Positions 1 to 8,936 of a stretch of DNA of 64,000 nucleotides are shown here, piece by piece; positions within the stretch are counted from its first letter, which is position 1; each line of letters opens with the position of its first letter. This stretch comes from Corynebacterium minutissimum. GTDB taxonomy: Bacteria > Actinomycetota > Actinomycetes > Mycobacteriales > Mycobacteriaceae. The translations under genes and the position numbers were made by a program. The notes beneath the pieces are model-generated. The model searched no databases. It worked only from the letters and a program-made list of their open reading frames with translations, and was not told the origin of the DNA. Location: contig NZ_CP069533.1 in the NCBI RefSeq assembly GCF_016889765.1, forward strand, positions 2,356,001-2,420,000, read 5' to 3'.

Positions 1-15
1 CGTAGCTTCTCAGCG

Positions 16-1071
16 TTACCGTCGCCCGGCCTTAAGTCTGCCATTTTCTAAACTCCTAATATCGACAACCGGAAGTGCTTTACCATCTTCACGCATCTTT
101 TTCAAGCGCTTGTTTAGCTCTAAAATGACCTGGTTCCCCTTGCCATAACTAGGGCCATGGTTATATGAAATGTAGGCTTGCCTAACCCCGTGCTTGTCTG
201 TCCATTTCGTCCCCGTTACTTCATTGTACAAAGCTTGAGCGGCCTCAAACTGCTCTTTACCCGGCCAGTCCTTCGACGTGTAAACAGGTACAACAATGCA
301 ATCGCAATTGGGGTGATAGGAATTGATATATTCAACAACCCCGGCTTCTGCATAAGCGGTGGATACAGTGCGCGCGCCTGCTGCTTTTGCGCTGGAATAA
401 ACAGGGCCACGGCTTGCTAACATGACACAAAAAGCGCAATTCTCAGCCCCGGTCAACACTCGCGCATAACCAAAAGGGCGTTTACCGTTGTGTAGGTCTT
501 TGTGGCGCAATACGCGGCCATTGATGATCTGCTTTTTAGTCGCTTGTGTGTCGTCTGGCTTGTTCTGCTGCTCGATAACGTCCGCGTACTCGTTATCGTC
601 CCACTCGTCCCACCCATCGAACGAATCTAAGCCATCGTCCCAATCATCATCCTCAATAAGCTCTTCTTGCTCTACCGCTTCGCGTGCAACTGCGCGCCCT
701 GCGTCCTCGACATGAATAGCTAGCATGTCGGCAACCTTGCGCGCTGCTTCTTGACGGTTACCGCGTAAGTGCTTACGTAAGACAGTCTCGACAGACTTAT
801 CAGGATATCCCGGCTGGGTAGGAATGAACGGATCATAAACCCCGGCATCTCTAGCGGTGTGCTTGAGTAGCGCAATACCCGCTTCCCAAGCCCTCGCGCG
901 GTGCTGGCGGGTAATATCAACGGCTAAATCGGTGATCTGTTTTGCCGATTCTTCCTTGTTTTCTGGATCATAAAGTGCTATGATCAGCTTCTCGATCAGC
1001 GCTGTATAGGCTCTAACAATGGAGTCAAGAGTCAACCTATAAGACTGGATAGCTTGGTAATCACTAGCCAT
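16..1071 (-). CDS. Phage minor head (capsid) protein
   Basis: 351 aa. The C-terminal half carries a Cys/His-rich signature seen in phage minor head proteins of the MuF/VG15 type: a CAFC pair near residue 215, then YHPNCDC about 40 residues later. The middle is very acidic (about residues 135-165). In tailed phages this class sits next to the portal and helps build the procapsid, and that is its position here: its start overlaps the portal stop by 8 bp (1064-1071), which suggests translational coupling. No enzymatic domain is evident. Family is inferred from motif and gene order, not from a search. It is the last complete phage gene before the left edge, so capsid and tail genes are expected beyond it. 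Confidence 0.75.
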   Translation of the reverse strand: MASDYQAIQSYRLTLDSIVRAYTALIEKLIIALYDPENKEESAKQITDLAVDITRQHRARAWEAGIALLKHTARDAGVYDPFIPTQPGYPDKSVETVLRKHLRGNRQEAARKVADMLAIHVEDAGRAVAREAVEQEELIEDDDWDDGLDSFDGWDEWDDNEYADVIEQQNKPDDTQATKKQIINGRVLRHKDLHNGKRPFGYARVLTGAENCAFCVMLASRGPVYSSAKAAGARTVSTAYAEAGVVEYINSYHPNCDCIVVPVYTSKDWPGKEQFEAAQALYNEVTGTKWTDKHGVRQAYISYNHGPSYGKGNQVILELNKRLKKMREDGKALPVVDIRSLENGRLKAGRR

Positions 1072-2356
1072 TAATGGCTCCTACCCGTGGGTACTCTTTC
1101 GCGTCTTCTTCACGCTCGCGTGCTAGCTGTTCCGGTGTTAAGCCCAAACCCTCGCGCGCGGTCTCAGCTGAAATAATGCCTTGAGCGTGTGCCTGCATGA
1201 GCGCGGCTTTTTGGCTTGCGGTGTTCGCGTCGGCTGGATCGCGCCATCTCAACTCAAGCGCCGCAGAATCCTTAAAATCTGCGACATCGTACATATCAAG
1301 CGCTACCCGCATAGCTTCAACAATTGCGCCACCAAAAGAGCGCTGTTTATCCTCAGCCCTGGTAACCAGTCGGTCTTTTGCCGTACGCAACGCCTCGGCA
1401 CTTGACGGGTTATCCGTGGAGATACCCAACATCGCTGGTGGTATACCAGTGACAGAAGACACAATCTGCGCATAGAGCTTGTAAGAGTTGATGATTTGTG
1501 ATAAGTCAGCACCCGGCAATTGTCCAAAGTTGGTACCCTCTGGCCCGATCCAAAGCGCGCTAAAGTAAGCCTTGAGTAGTGCGGCCTCTTTTTCAATAGT
1601 GCCGCCCTCGACTCCGCTTGCGTTAGCTGCGATAGCCTTGCCGATATCTTTTCCGGCCATATAGCGCTGCGGCATCGATAACGTCTCTTGCGCTACCTGC
1701 AAGTTAGTTAAAGAACGGCTTGCCGCGTCGGTGATAGTCGCGATCTCGACAATCTCACTGCGCCCTGTTCGGTCATCGATCCGCACTTTGTTGTACATCG
1801 GGATAAGCGTTGGCCGGTCTGTACCGGTGTCGATAGAGTCATATAGCTTCCAGCCACCGTTAAGAACGTAATAATCAACCCGGCCTGGTAGATAGTGTGC
1901 TGCATAGCTCACATCGCCAATGTCGTAGCGCTTAATAGCCTCCGCAAGTCGCCCCATGTGGTCATAGCGGGTTGAGATACCTTTTCGGGTATGCACCGAA
2001 ATTCTAGGTACCCCGTCTTCACCGTGTCCGACAATGAAATAAGCTGCGCCCTGGACTAGCGCCTCTCGGATAGCGCGCGGTACTTCGGCTTCTAGGTTAT
2101 TTGCACCCCACCATTCGCGGATCTTGTCCGGGATATCGTGCCCTCTAGCCATCGCGAAACCAGCGGGAACCAGAATCTCAGCTAAGACATCAACAGATAA
2201 GCGGGGGAAGGGTGCCACCATCTCTAGAAGTCGCATTTTTGGCGGTAATGTTACGCCTAGCGCGTCTAGTCGCTTCGTGCCCTCATAATAGGCTTCTAAA
2301 GAGTCGTAGTGTGGCGCGTAATCGGCTTGTGTGATGAATTCGTGTAAGTCAAGCAT
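1064..2356 (-). CDS. Phage portal protein
   Basis: 430 aa, a usual length for SPP1 gp6-like portals of actinobacteriophages. The sequence has the typical mixed alpha/beta start, a segment on testing conditions for insertion near residues 280-320 (GIPPAMLGISTDNPSSAEAL is characteristic of the portal stem/wing region), and an alanine-rich helical C-terminus (AQGIISAETAREGLGL). Portals form the dodecameric ring through which DNA is packaged, docking the terminase encoded just upstream (gap of 11 bp). Assignment rests on this motif and on the terS-terL-portal-minor head order. Base composition is lower in G+C than the core genes to the right, as in the rest of the prophage. Confidence 0.85.
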   Translation of the reverse strand: MLDLHEFITQADYAPHYDSLEAYYEGTKRLDALGVTLPPKMRLLEMVAPFPRLSVDVLAEILVPAGFAMARGHDIPDKIREWWGANNLEAEVPRAIREALVQGAAYFIVGHGEDGVPRISVHTRKGISTRYDHMGRLAEAIKRYDIGDVSYAAHYLPGRVDYYVLNGGWKLYDSIDTGTDRPTLIPMYNKVRIDDRTGRSEIVEIATITDAASRSLTNLQVAQETLSMPQRYMAGKDIGKAIAANASGVEGGTIEKEAALLKAYFSALWIGPEGTNFGQLPGADLSQIINSYKLYAQIVSSVTGIPPAMLGISTDNPSSAEALRTAKDRLVTRAEDKQRSFGGAIVEAMRVALDMYDVADFKDSAALELRWRDPADANTASQKAALMQAHAQGIISAETAREGLGLTPEQLAREREEDAKEYPRVGAING

Positions 2357-2367
2357 TCCAGTTTACC

Positions 2368-4083
2368 CTATAAGAACATATAATCGCTACTAAAGTCAGT
2401 GTGAGATCCGTCATAGTTAGGATCAGATTTCACGTGGTGATAAAGCATCCTCGCGCCCACCATGCACACTGCCGCGTCGATTTTGCGTGGCGAATTACCC
2501 GAATCTTTAGCGATAGATACCCATTTCTTGAGCGGGTAAGCGACCGCGTTTGTTACATGCTGGCTTAGGACTGGATCGCCGTTATGAGAAAATCGCCCCT
2601 CCACAATTTCCATATAAGTATACTCGACGGCTTTGGCAAACTGGATCTGCTTGCCAGAATTACCGCCGCGCATATCGAAGGCAATCATCGTGGAATACCC
2701 ACCAGAAGGGGAGACCGGATAGCGGATCGTGTCTTCAAAGTGTCTCGGCCATTCATCAGCCACATAAGACTGCCAAAGAGTCATATCAGCCCAGAAACCT
2801 ATAACGTTGAACTTATCCTTAACGTTTAGAACGGTGCGGTTGACATCCTGGTAATCGATAATCTTTTTACCGTCAGCAATCGGCTGCGGCTCCCATACGC
2901 CAATAGGGAAGACAAAGCCATCAGACATACAACAGGCGACTAAAGCGGTTGTGTCATCAGACTTTGACCCGTCAAAGAACATAACAATATCTTCGCCCTC
3001 GACTAGCTCGCGCTCGGTGTCAATAAGGCGCGCCCATTGCTCGTGTGATACCCAAGCGCCGCTTCGTGTGGAAGGCTGGTTAAGGTACTTGCGCCGTGAT
3101 GTTGCTGCGCTCGCGGTAGGGGTGAGGATAGCGGCCTTAACTGTATCTATATTCACCCAAGAAGCATCCGCGTAGACATAGGCTAAAGCGTCATCAAGTG
3201 AAATTTCCCCCTCGCCCGGTGCTCCGAATACCGTGTTAGGTGGTGCAATCTTTGCGTCATACAAATTAGGTTTTTCCGCGTTTGACTTGCCCTCATGAAA
3301 TAGGCACCAGTCCTCAAAATTGCGCTCTGCGATCGAATTTAGGTTAGGCTCCCATGCGTTGCACGTCTCAACAAAGCGACCGCCCAATTTAGCCAAGTTA
3401 TCCTTGACAGCCTCAAAGAGTTTTACACCACGCTCGCCCACCCAGTGCTCCGTCTCGTCAAGAATTGCAAAAGTTGGGCTGTTACCCTCCATAGATTCGG
3501 GACTTGACGTAATCTGCTCTAACAGTCCACGCGCACCGTCAATCTCGATCTTTGTTTTTTGTATGTCGAGATCGTATTTATCAGCTAATGGCGAGTCTTT
3601 CGGCATCAGTTGGCGAACAATCTTCATCGTGTTTTTGGTCTGCTCAAGAGATACCGCGATAATTTGTACCCACGGTGCTGGTTCTGGAATGCCGACCGCT
3701 CCACCCGGTGCTTCGGGATCGAAATGATCGAATTTGACAGGTCCTAAAAGTTCTGCTACTGCGTGCACTGCTGCGAATGGTGACTTACCTGAACCTTTAG
3801 CAAGTCTGCGGGTAGCGTTGACGTGCTTGAAAGTGCCATCTGGCTCTAATTCGTAGAATTTGACAATAAAAAGTGCTTGACGTGGCGTTAATTGGAATGG
3901 TTTTCCTGCTCGTGGCCCGTTAACATGCTTTAAATTGTCATAAATCCACGCGATCACCTGAAAGCCCAGGGTAGGGGTGACCCCATCCCAGGCTTCTAGT
4001 GTGTCGGTGCGATCTCGTGGCGCAAGTGTGAGTTGGTCCCGCTCGCGCCAGTCTATTTTTGTGGCTTTAGCATTGCTAGACAT
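2368..4083 (-). CDS. Phage terminase large subunit
   Basis: 571 aa. The ATPase domain shows a Walker A-like motif KGSGKS near residues 96-101 and a Walker B-like strand ending in LDETEHW near residue 205. The C-terminal nuclease half begins near residue 345 with MFFDGSKSDDTTALV, giving the first acidic catalytic residue, and closes with KIDAAVCMVGARML. This is the motor that cuts concatemeric phage DNA and drives it into the capsid. Its start overlaps the 3' end of the small subunit by 31 bp, so the two are probably translationally coupled. Length and motif order fit a complete, intact TerL. Confidence 0.92.
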   Translation of the reverse strand: MSSNAKATKIDWRERDQLTLAPRDRTDTLEAWDGVTPTLGFQVIAWIYDNLKHVNGPRAGKPFQLTPRQALFIVKFYELEPDGTFKHVNATRRLAKGSGKSPFAAVHAVAELLGPVKFDHFDPEAPGGAVGIPEPAPWVQIIAVSLEQTKNTMKIVRQLMPKDSPLADKYDLDIQKTKIEIDGARGLLEQITSSPESMEGNSPTFAILDETEHWVGERGVKLFEAVKDNLAKLGGRFVETCNAWEPNLNSIAERNFEDWCLFHEGKSNAEKPNLYDAKIAPPNTVFGAPGEGEISLDDALAYVYADASWVNIDTVKAAILTPTASAATSRRKYLNQPSTRSGAWVSHEQWARLIDTERELVEGEDIVMFFDGSKSDDTTALVACCMSDGFVFPIGVWEPQPIADGKKIIDYQDVNRTVLNVKDKFNVIGFWADMTLWQSYVADEWPRHFEDTIRYPVSPSGGYSTMIAFDMRGGNSGKQIQFAKAVEYTYMEIVEGRFSHNGDPVLSQHVTNAVAYPLKKWVSIAKDSGNSPRKIDAAVCMVGARMLYHHVKSDPNYDGSHTDFSSDYMFL

Positions 4084-4799
4084 TGTTCCGCGAATTTCTC
4101 TCCAGGCGTATCACCTTGCGCTTTGGCGATAATCACCTCTAGCGACAGATCCAAGCGTCTGCGGGTACCCTCCGTGAGCATCAAGTTAGACCGGATAGAG
4201 TGGATAGCCTGCATTAGTGCGCCCGAAGTCTTACCCGCCTTCATCGCTGCAATGTGCATCCGCGTAGTCTCGGTGAGCACGAAGTGCAAGACTGCCCAAT
4301 CCGTCGGTTCGTAATACCGTGTAATGTCCGGCGTGTCTCTGGTGGCTCGCCATAGCGCTCGACAGTCTGGATCCCAATCCGGTGACCCCTTTGGCGGCTT
4401 TGGCGGCTCGTTATAGGCGGGAAGTTGCGCCCCTGCTCTGCGTCGCGCGCCCTCTGTCATGAGCAAATCATCAATACCAGCGCCAATAGTGGCTAGTACT
4501 TGCGCGTTAGGTAGGGCTCTCTGGAACTGCGACACATCAGCCATAAGCTGCCTAGCGGTTGCCCAGTCTGTAGCTGGCCAATGTGCGGTGTGTCGTGACT
4601 GTCCTAAGGCCTTCCACATCAGTTTCGCCGATTCTGACCAGCCTGTAGCTGCTCGCGGCTGCTTTGTGGTGCGCTTAATAGGCGCATCCGTCGTAATATG
4701 CGGCTGCGGGGTGGTGTTTCGTCGCGCTTTAAGCTCGGCTTTAGTGCGGTGGCCTTTGACATCCTCCGCCCGCTTAGGCATAGGACCTCGAACACCCAT
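4053..4799 (-). CDS. Phage terminase small subunit
   Basis: 248 aa. It opens with MGVRGPMPKRAEDVKGHRTK, a basic start common in P27-like small terminases of actinobacterial phages, and sits directly upstream of the large subunit with overlapping ends. The small subunit recognises the packaging site on phage DNA. The length is somewhat above the usual 100-180 aa. The middle (about residues 60-160) is Trp- and Pro-rich and I cannot assign it. Confidence comes mainly from the start motif and from position. Confidence 0.75.
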   Translation of the reverse strand: MGVRGPMPKRAEDVKGHRTKAELKARRNTTPQPHITTDAPIKRTTKQPRAATGWSESAKLMWKALGQSRHTAHWPATDWATARQLMADVSQFQRALPNAQVLATIGAGIDDLLMTEGARRRAGAQLPAYNEPPKPPKGSPDWDPDCRALWRATRDTPDITRYYEPTDWAVLHFVLTETTRMHIAAMKAGKTSGALMQAIHSIRSNLMLTEGTRRRLDLSLEVIIAKAQGDTPGEKFAEQCLAMLKPQK

Positions 4800-5102
4800 T
4801 CACACACCTCACTGCATATTATGCGCGCCCCCGAAGGCTTGAAAGCTTGAGAAATCTTATAAAAAGCTGAACCTCTGCCGGTTCCGTCCACCCTAAAACT
4901 CGGGAATTTTCCTGATGCCTAAACCAAAGGGCCAGGTCAGAGCGCCGGGGAGGGTATACCCCGGGGGTAGCTGAGAAACTCCTGAAAAATTTATTTTATA
5001 TACATACTCCGAGAAGTCTGTATATTATTCACCGTCTTGTAAAGTTTACAATGTGGCGTTGATGATTCCATTATAGAGTAGGCCTTAGGCACTCAACCCC
5101 GA
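4800..5102. other. Intergenic region between phage HNH and terS, possible packaging site
   Basis: 303 bp without a convincing gene. It contains a perfect palindrome GGGTATACCC (4952-4961) inside a G-rich stretch and then a strongly AT-rich tract (about 4981-5035). In many actinobacteriophages the cos site lies between the HNH nuclease gene and terS, so a cos or pac site is a reasonable guess here. No cohesive-end sequence can be proven from the window. Confidence 0.3.
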
Positions 5103-5417
5103 TCACTTCTTCAGCCCGGGGTTGTCTTCGTGATAGCTGTACTTCCTCAAGCGTTGCGCCCTTACCCGGCTGCTATCTCGACCCCCGCGAGATGAATTGC
5201 ACCGATAGTGTGCTGGTCGTAATTCACCATCAGGTGCACCGCCAAAGGCTAAAGGCTCGACATGATCAGCGGTAAGCGATAGGGGATGGCGTGCTGGTAG
5301 GTCTGTATCGATTACGCCCCGGCAAATGTGGCAGGTTGGATTAGTACCCCACTCCCGTAACGCTTTAGCGCGCGCTGCGAAATATCTTTTGTCCTTGTGA
5401 CCGTCGCTTAAACTCAT
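5103..5417 (-). CDS. Phage HNH endonuclease
   Basis: 104 aa. Shows the ββα-metal fold signature: CHIC near residue 29, then ADHVEPLAFGG (catalytic His in DH) and HYRCNSSRGGRD at the end, matching the H-N-H arrangement with zinc-binding cysteines. HNH proteins adjacent to terminase genes are known to stimulate terminase cleavage at cos. Start overlaps the stop of the glutaredoxin gene by 4 bp. A GC-rich inverted repeat (CAACCCCG near 5093-5100 and CGGGGTTG near 5117-5124) covers the stop codon and may terminate transcription. Confidence 0.85.
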   Translation of the reverse strand: MSLSDGHKDKRYFAARAKALREWGTNPTCHICRGVIDTDLPARHPLSLTADHVEPLAFGGAPDGELRPAHYRCNSSRGGRDSSRVRAQRLRKYSYHEDNPGLKK

Positions 5418-5722
5418 GCCGACATCTGCTCCAACTCTAGAAGGCTAGTCAGCCTCGATTCTGAGAACCCGCCCCACACTTCATCCCCGGCGACACATAC
5501 AGGAAGGGAAGTAACGCCGTAACGCTTGACTAGATCATCAGCTAGGCCCGGCTCGTCATCGACATCAACGAAAGTAAAGGGAACGCGCTTGCGCTTGAGC
5601 CAATTTTTCGTGATTCTGCATTGCATGCAACCATGTTCACGCCCGTAAACTATTACGCTAGGCCGCTCGCTCGTCGGTGCGATAGCGTTTCCGATAGTTG
5701 TGTGCCCATGTAGTTGTTGCAT
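5414..5722 (-). CDS. NrdH-type glutaredoxin-like protein (phage)
   Basis: 102 aa. After an N-terminal extension of about 20 residues there is a thioredoxin-fold core: SVIVYGREHGCMQC (redox pair CxxC near residues 32-35), then VTSLPVCV with the cis-proline, and VWGGFSESRL as the C-terminal helix signature of NrdH redoxins. Such proteins reduce ribonucleotide reductase NrdEF and are common in actinobacteriophages. The ATG at 5722 is preceded by GAGG on the minus strand. The first 65 bp overlap the preceding phage gene in another frame. No nrdE/F lies in the window, so a host partner is likely. Confidence 0.8.
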   Translation of the reverse strand: MQQLHGHTTIGNAIAPTSERPSVIVYGREHGCMQCRITKNWLKRKRVPFTFVDVDDEPGLADDLVKRYGVTSLPVCVAGDEVWGGFSESRLTSLLELEQMSA

Positions 5723-6287
5723 ATTCTAATACCTCATTAATTTTATACATTGCTGCGCCGTGTTCGCTGCGCCCCCAAACAGTCAAAACCCCCTGCGCCC
5801 CCAGCTTGTCCATGCTCTTGCGCGACATGACAGCACCATAAGCTGCTAAAGCTAGATAGCCGGTATAAGAACTGACCAACGCGCACGGATCAGCTAGTGC
5901 CGCATAATATGCGGCAGACTCTTGTAGATTGTCCTCTTCGTCTAGGACTAGGCTCTTCCACCATTGCGACAGTTGAAAGTGGAGAGCGTAAAGATCCATT
6001 CTATCAGAGAAGTCTATAACCTTAGCCGTGGTCTCGTGATGGATGATAAGCCAAAGCGCGTCTACAATACTTCGTCCTCGGTGTGGTTTATCAGGTGGAT
6101 CAGTAGACCATCGCCGTACATCGTCAACAATCGCCGCTAGTGTTCGTTTACTTGTACCTAATAGTGCTAGTGGTTGCTGGCCGCTTATATGGCTAGAGAA
6201 TCGCCCACTGTTCGTGGTAACTGACAACTCCAGGTCGTGCACCATGACCGCGATCTCCGCAACCTGCTTTATAAAATATTTGTCCAT
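5658..6287 (-). CDS. Phage protein of unknown function
   Basis: 209 aa, no family recognised. Predominantly helical with several Trp residues, an N-terminal segment resembling a phage-specific conserved helix (KQVAEIAVMVHDLE) and an acidic patch near residue 130. No cysteines beyond one and no catalytic motif. The ATG at 6287 has no ribosome binding site; a TATTAT/TATAGT -10-like box lies at 6292-6300 on the minus strand only a few bases upstream, so the mRNA may be leaderless. It would be the first gene of a leftward late operon reaching into terminase and portal genes. Confidence 0.6.
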   Translation of the reverse strand: MDKYFIKQVAEIAVMVHDLELSVTTNSGRFSSHISGQQPLALLGTSKRTLAAIVDDVRRWSTDPPDKPHRGRSIVDALWLIIHHETTAKVIDFSDRMDLYALHFQLSQWWKSLVLDEEDNLQESAAYYAALADPCALVSSYTGYLALAAYGAVMSRKSMDKLGAQGVLTVWGRSEHGAAMYKINEVLEYATTTWAHNYRKRYRTDERAA

Positions 6288-6898
6288 GCATACTATAATA
6301 CATTAGAAATACCTTTTTGTCACCTAAATAATGCTTATTTAGTGTGTGATGTTCGCCACTCTGCATAGGTTAACAACAGGTGAATGCCGTTAACCGTTTG
6401 TTAATGTTCACCTACAAAAGTATTATCTGCAAAACTGTTAGCCGGATGAAGCAACTGAGACACCAAAATGGGCGATCCAACTTTTGGATTTCAAAACTTG
6501 GATCCTTTTTTAGGCTATAACCGCAGGTCGCTCGCTTGCATGGCAAAACGATCCAACTTTTGACCCCCTAGAAAAAAAAGAATTTACCTCTAGAGACGGC
6601 TCGCGACTCTCTCGCGTGTGAAAACTTCTTGTTCAAAACTTGGAAACTTGGATCGTGAGTGTGTTTGCCCAGCTCACACCCTATTTTTACTATCCAACTT
6701 TTAAAAACAAAAAATGGCAGAACTTGGATCGTCTCTCAAAAACCCCCTCTGACCTCGTTACTTGCCACTATGGAAAGTGTCCAAGTTTTACCTGGGCTTT
6801 TGCAAAACTTGGATCCTTTTCCCTTTATCGAACATAGCAACCAGTTGTTACCGTTCCGTTACACTATACCCATATAGCCTTCCCACGCTGTCCTATCA
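6288..6898. repeat. AT-rich prophage intergenic region with iteron-like repeats
   Basis: 611 bp with no supported gene. A short motif recurs in both orientations. AAAACTTGGATC or a close variant occurs at 6493-6504, 6635-6643 (partial), 6644-6654, 6721-6730 and 6804-6815, and its reverse complement in part at 6781-6789. The related GATCCAACTTTT occurs at 6474-6485, 6550-6561 and 6692-6702. The region lies between the integrase and the first leftward phage gene, both on the minus strand. Multiple spaced copies suggest a protein-binding array (operator, replication or partition site), but no cognate regulator is visible. Confidence 0.65.
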
Positions 6899-8428
6899 CT
6901 AGCGCCATGTGATGATCACGCTGTCTGGCTGGAAGTGGTTGTTGCCCTTCTCACCGCGTCTTAAATGCACCACACACACCGCGTCTATGATCGCTCTTTT
7001 ACTCAACAAATCCGCCTTCTTAAAATCCGCGCCCGGGTGAATGACGGCATCAAGTACGCGGCCTGTTGTGGTAGCTGCCGCTTTCTTAGTCTCGGCTGCA
7101 ATCTCTGCCTCTACTTTGTCACGCGCTGCCGCATATTCCCGCCCCGTAATAACCCCATCCGCGTAGTCTGCCGCGAAGGTCTCTAATCGCCGCATCAGCG
7201 CCTCCACGCGCCCCGCTGCCGCGTTAGAACCATCATCGCTACTAAGACTAGCCGCCGCCTTCCTTAGACCCTTTAAAACGTCCTCGCGCGACAAATAAGC
7301 ACTAATAACATCAAGCACAAAATCATCCACGGAACCGCGCTGCCGAACCATGCCACACTTATCGCACCGATACCTAGGACCATGATTCTTTAACGGAACA
7401 TCGCAGTCATAACACCGAAATAACCCCGCCCCTAATCGCCGCCGCTCACGGGAACCGGTATAGCTGCTGAGCCTTCGCGGATCATCTAGCACCGCCTGCA
7501 CCGCCCACCAATCATCCGCTGCAATAATTGGATCCCACTTGCCGCGAATAGGGGAACCATCATCATCGCGAACAATCGCGTCTGTTGTCTTGCTATCCCG
7601 TGTCGAATAGGTAACACCATCACGCCGCGCACTCATGCCTGTAGCCCTATAGGTAACCATCCCCGCATAGATAGGATTACGCAGAATCCGCCGCACCGTT
7701 GTCGGCCCCCACCCGTAAGGCTCTGGAACCTTAAGCGCCGCTCGCCCCTCACGCGCCCTTACCTCGTTGCGCTCGCGCGTAATTGTGTGTGACGGTCTAG
7801 GACACTTCTTCAACCCGTCCACATCACTATCACCATCAAGCGCGCGCGCTATATCTCTGAGCGAATGACCTTTAAGAAATGCTGCATACATCGCGCGCAC
7901 CAATGCCGCCTCTTCTTCTATGATCACCCGCTCGCTGTCATAGCCAAAAGGCCTCACTCCGGATGGTGGATTACCCTTGCGCGCGCGTTGCTTTTGCGCA
8001 TAGCTGCGCCGCCTCGACATGGTTTCTACTTCTTGCCGCGCTAGTGCAGCCTTGATACGTACGAATAACCGCCCGTAGTCCGTGCTTAGGTTAACCTCAT
8101 TATCTGCCGTGACAATGTTGAGACCGCCCCGCTCCGCGCGCTCTAGCCACTGCTCAAGTTGCCCCGGCCTCCTGGATAACCGGTCAATGTCATAGCAGAC
8201 AATGGTGGAAAATTCGCCCGCCTCAAAGGCTTTTTCCATAGCGTTATAACCTGGTCTATCCTTATCACCGCTGGCACTTATCGACTGGTCGACGTATTCA
8301 CCCACCACGTCAAGCCCTAGCGCTGCCGCCTTCTTCTGGCACCCGTCGCGCTGCCGCTCAATAGCGAGACCATCACCCCGCGAGTCCAAAGAAATACGCA
8401 AGTAGAACACCGCGCGCTTATCGGCCAT
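6899..8428 (-). CDS. Large serine recombinase (phage integrase)
   Basis: 509 aa. The N-terminal resolvase domain starts with VFYLRISLDSRGDG, placing the nucleophile at Ser13, and includes CYDIDRLSRRPGQLE near residue 80. A recombinase domain follows (HSLRDIARAL, then NPIYAGMVTYR near residue 255). A zinc ribbon is visible near residues 345-370 (CYDCD and CDKCG), then a coiled-coil C-terminus. Length and domain order match phiC31-like integrases that recombine attP with attB unidirectionally, reversed only with a directionality factor. The ATG at 8428 follows GTGAGGAT on the minus strand. It is the outermost phage gene, and the host gene fragment begins within 45 bp. Confidence 0.95.
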   Translation of the reverse strand: MADKRAVFYLRISLDSRGDGLAIERQRDGCQKKAAALGLDVVGEYVDQSISASGDKDRPGYNAMEKAFEAGEFSTIVCYDIDRLSRRPGQLEQWLERAERGGLNIVTADNEVNLSTDYGRLFVRIKAALARQEVETMSRRRSYAQKQRARKGNPPSGVRPFGYDSERVIIEEEAALVRAMYAAFLKGHSLRDIARALDGDSDVDGLKKCPRPSHTITRERNEVRAREGRAALKVPEPYGWGPTTVRRILRNPIYAGMVTYRATGMSARRDGVTYSTRDSKTTDAIVRDDDGSPIRGKWDPIIAADDWWAVQAVLDDPRRLSSYTGSRERRRLGAGLFRCYDCDVPLKNHGPRYRCDKCGMVRQRGSVDDFVLDVISAYLSREDVLKGLRKAAASLSSDDGSNAAAGRVEALMRRLETFAADYADGVITGREYAAARDKVEAEIAAETKKAAATTTGRVLDAVIHPGADFKKADLLSKRAIIDAVCVVHLRRGEKGNNHFQPDSVIITWR

Positions 8429-8472
8429 ATCCTCACACCTTCTGTCCTGGTTGTTTAGTGGTTACTTTTTAA
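8429..8472. other. Prophage-chromosome junction (putative attachment site)
   Basis: Between the integrase start and the in-frame end of the lipoate ligase fragment the sequence changes from phage to host. The host reading frame is clean through the codons for KAVVYG and meets TAA at 8469-8471, so the crossover must lie close to 8470. Serine integrases act on short att cores, so the exact core cannot be fixed without the other prophage end, which is outside the window. Confidence 0.6.
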
Positions 8473-8936
8473 CCATAGACGACTGCCTTGTCTTCCCATT
8501 CCCAGAAGCGCAAGGTAGGGCCGCGCTTTCCTGCGGCTACCTCGTTGAGAAGGACCTCGTCGAGCGCGACATTGACTGGAGTGGGGAGAACGCCGGGACG
8601 CAGAATTTCCCACGAATGGTCGGTGAAATCGGTGCCGCCGGACAGCGCTCGCTTGATGGTCGTAGCGAGGTGCCGGGTGTTAAAACCGTGCAGGGCGACG
8701 GGTTCGTCGACGCGTTCCAGGGCGGCGTCGAGGCGGGATTGAATGTCGGCCGTATTAGAGGCGGTGGTGAGGCCGACGAGGGCTGGGCTGAGGGCGTCGT
8801 AGGCTTCTTCGGGCTCAAGGAAGAAGTCTCCAGAGACTGTGGCATTGCTAATTGTGTTGTCGGGGTCCACGTCGATATCGACGACGATGAGTTTGCCGCC
8901 GGGGACCTTGAGTTCAAAGTGTCTATTTGTGCTCAT
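8469..8936 (-). pseudogene. lplA: Lipoate-protein ligase-like gene, 5' fragment cut by prophage
   Basis: 155 codons remain. The residues match the N-terminal part of actinobacterial biotin/lipoate A/B ligase-family proteins: VPGGKLIVVDIDV, then SGDFFLEPEEAYDAL, HGFNTRHLATTIKRAL, and finally ALDEVLLNEVAAGKRGPTLR and FWEWEDKAVVYG, the start of the catalytic domain, where the normal protein continues with its lipoyl-binding segment. Here a phage-derived TAA ends it. The ATG at 8936 (start of MSTNRHFELK) is preferred to an upstream in-frame ATG at 8996 because homology begins there. The remaining 3' part should lie beyond the other end of the prophage. Family identification is from remembered pattern, not a search. 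Confidence 0.8.
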
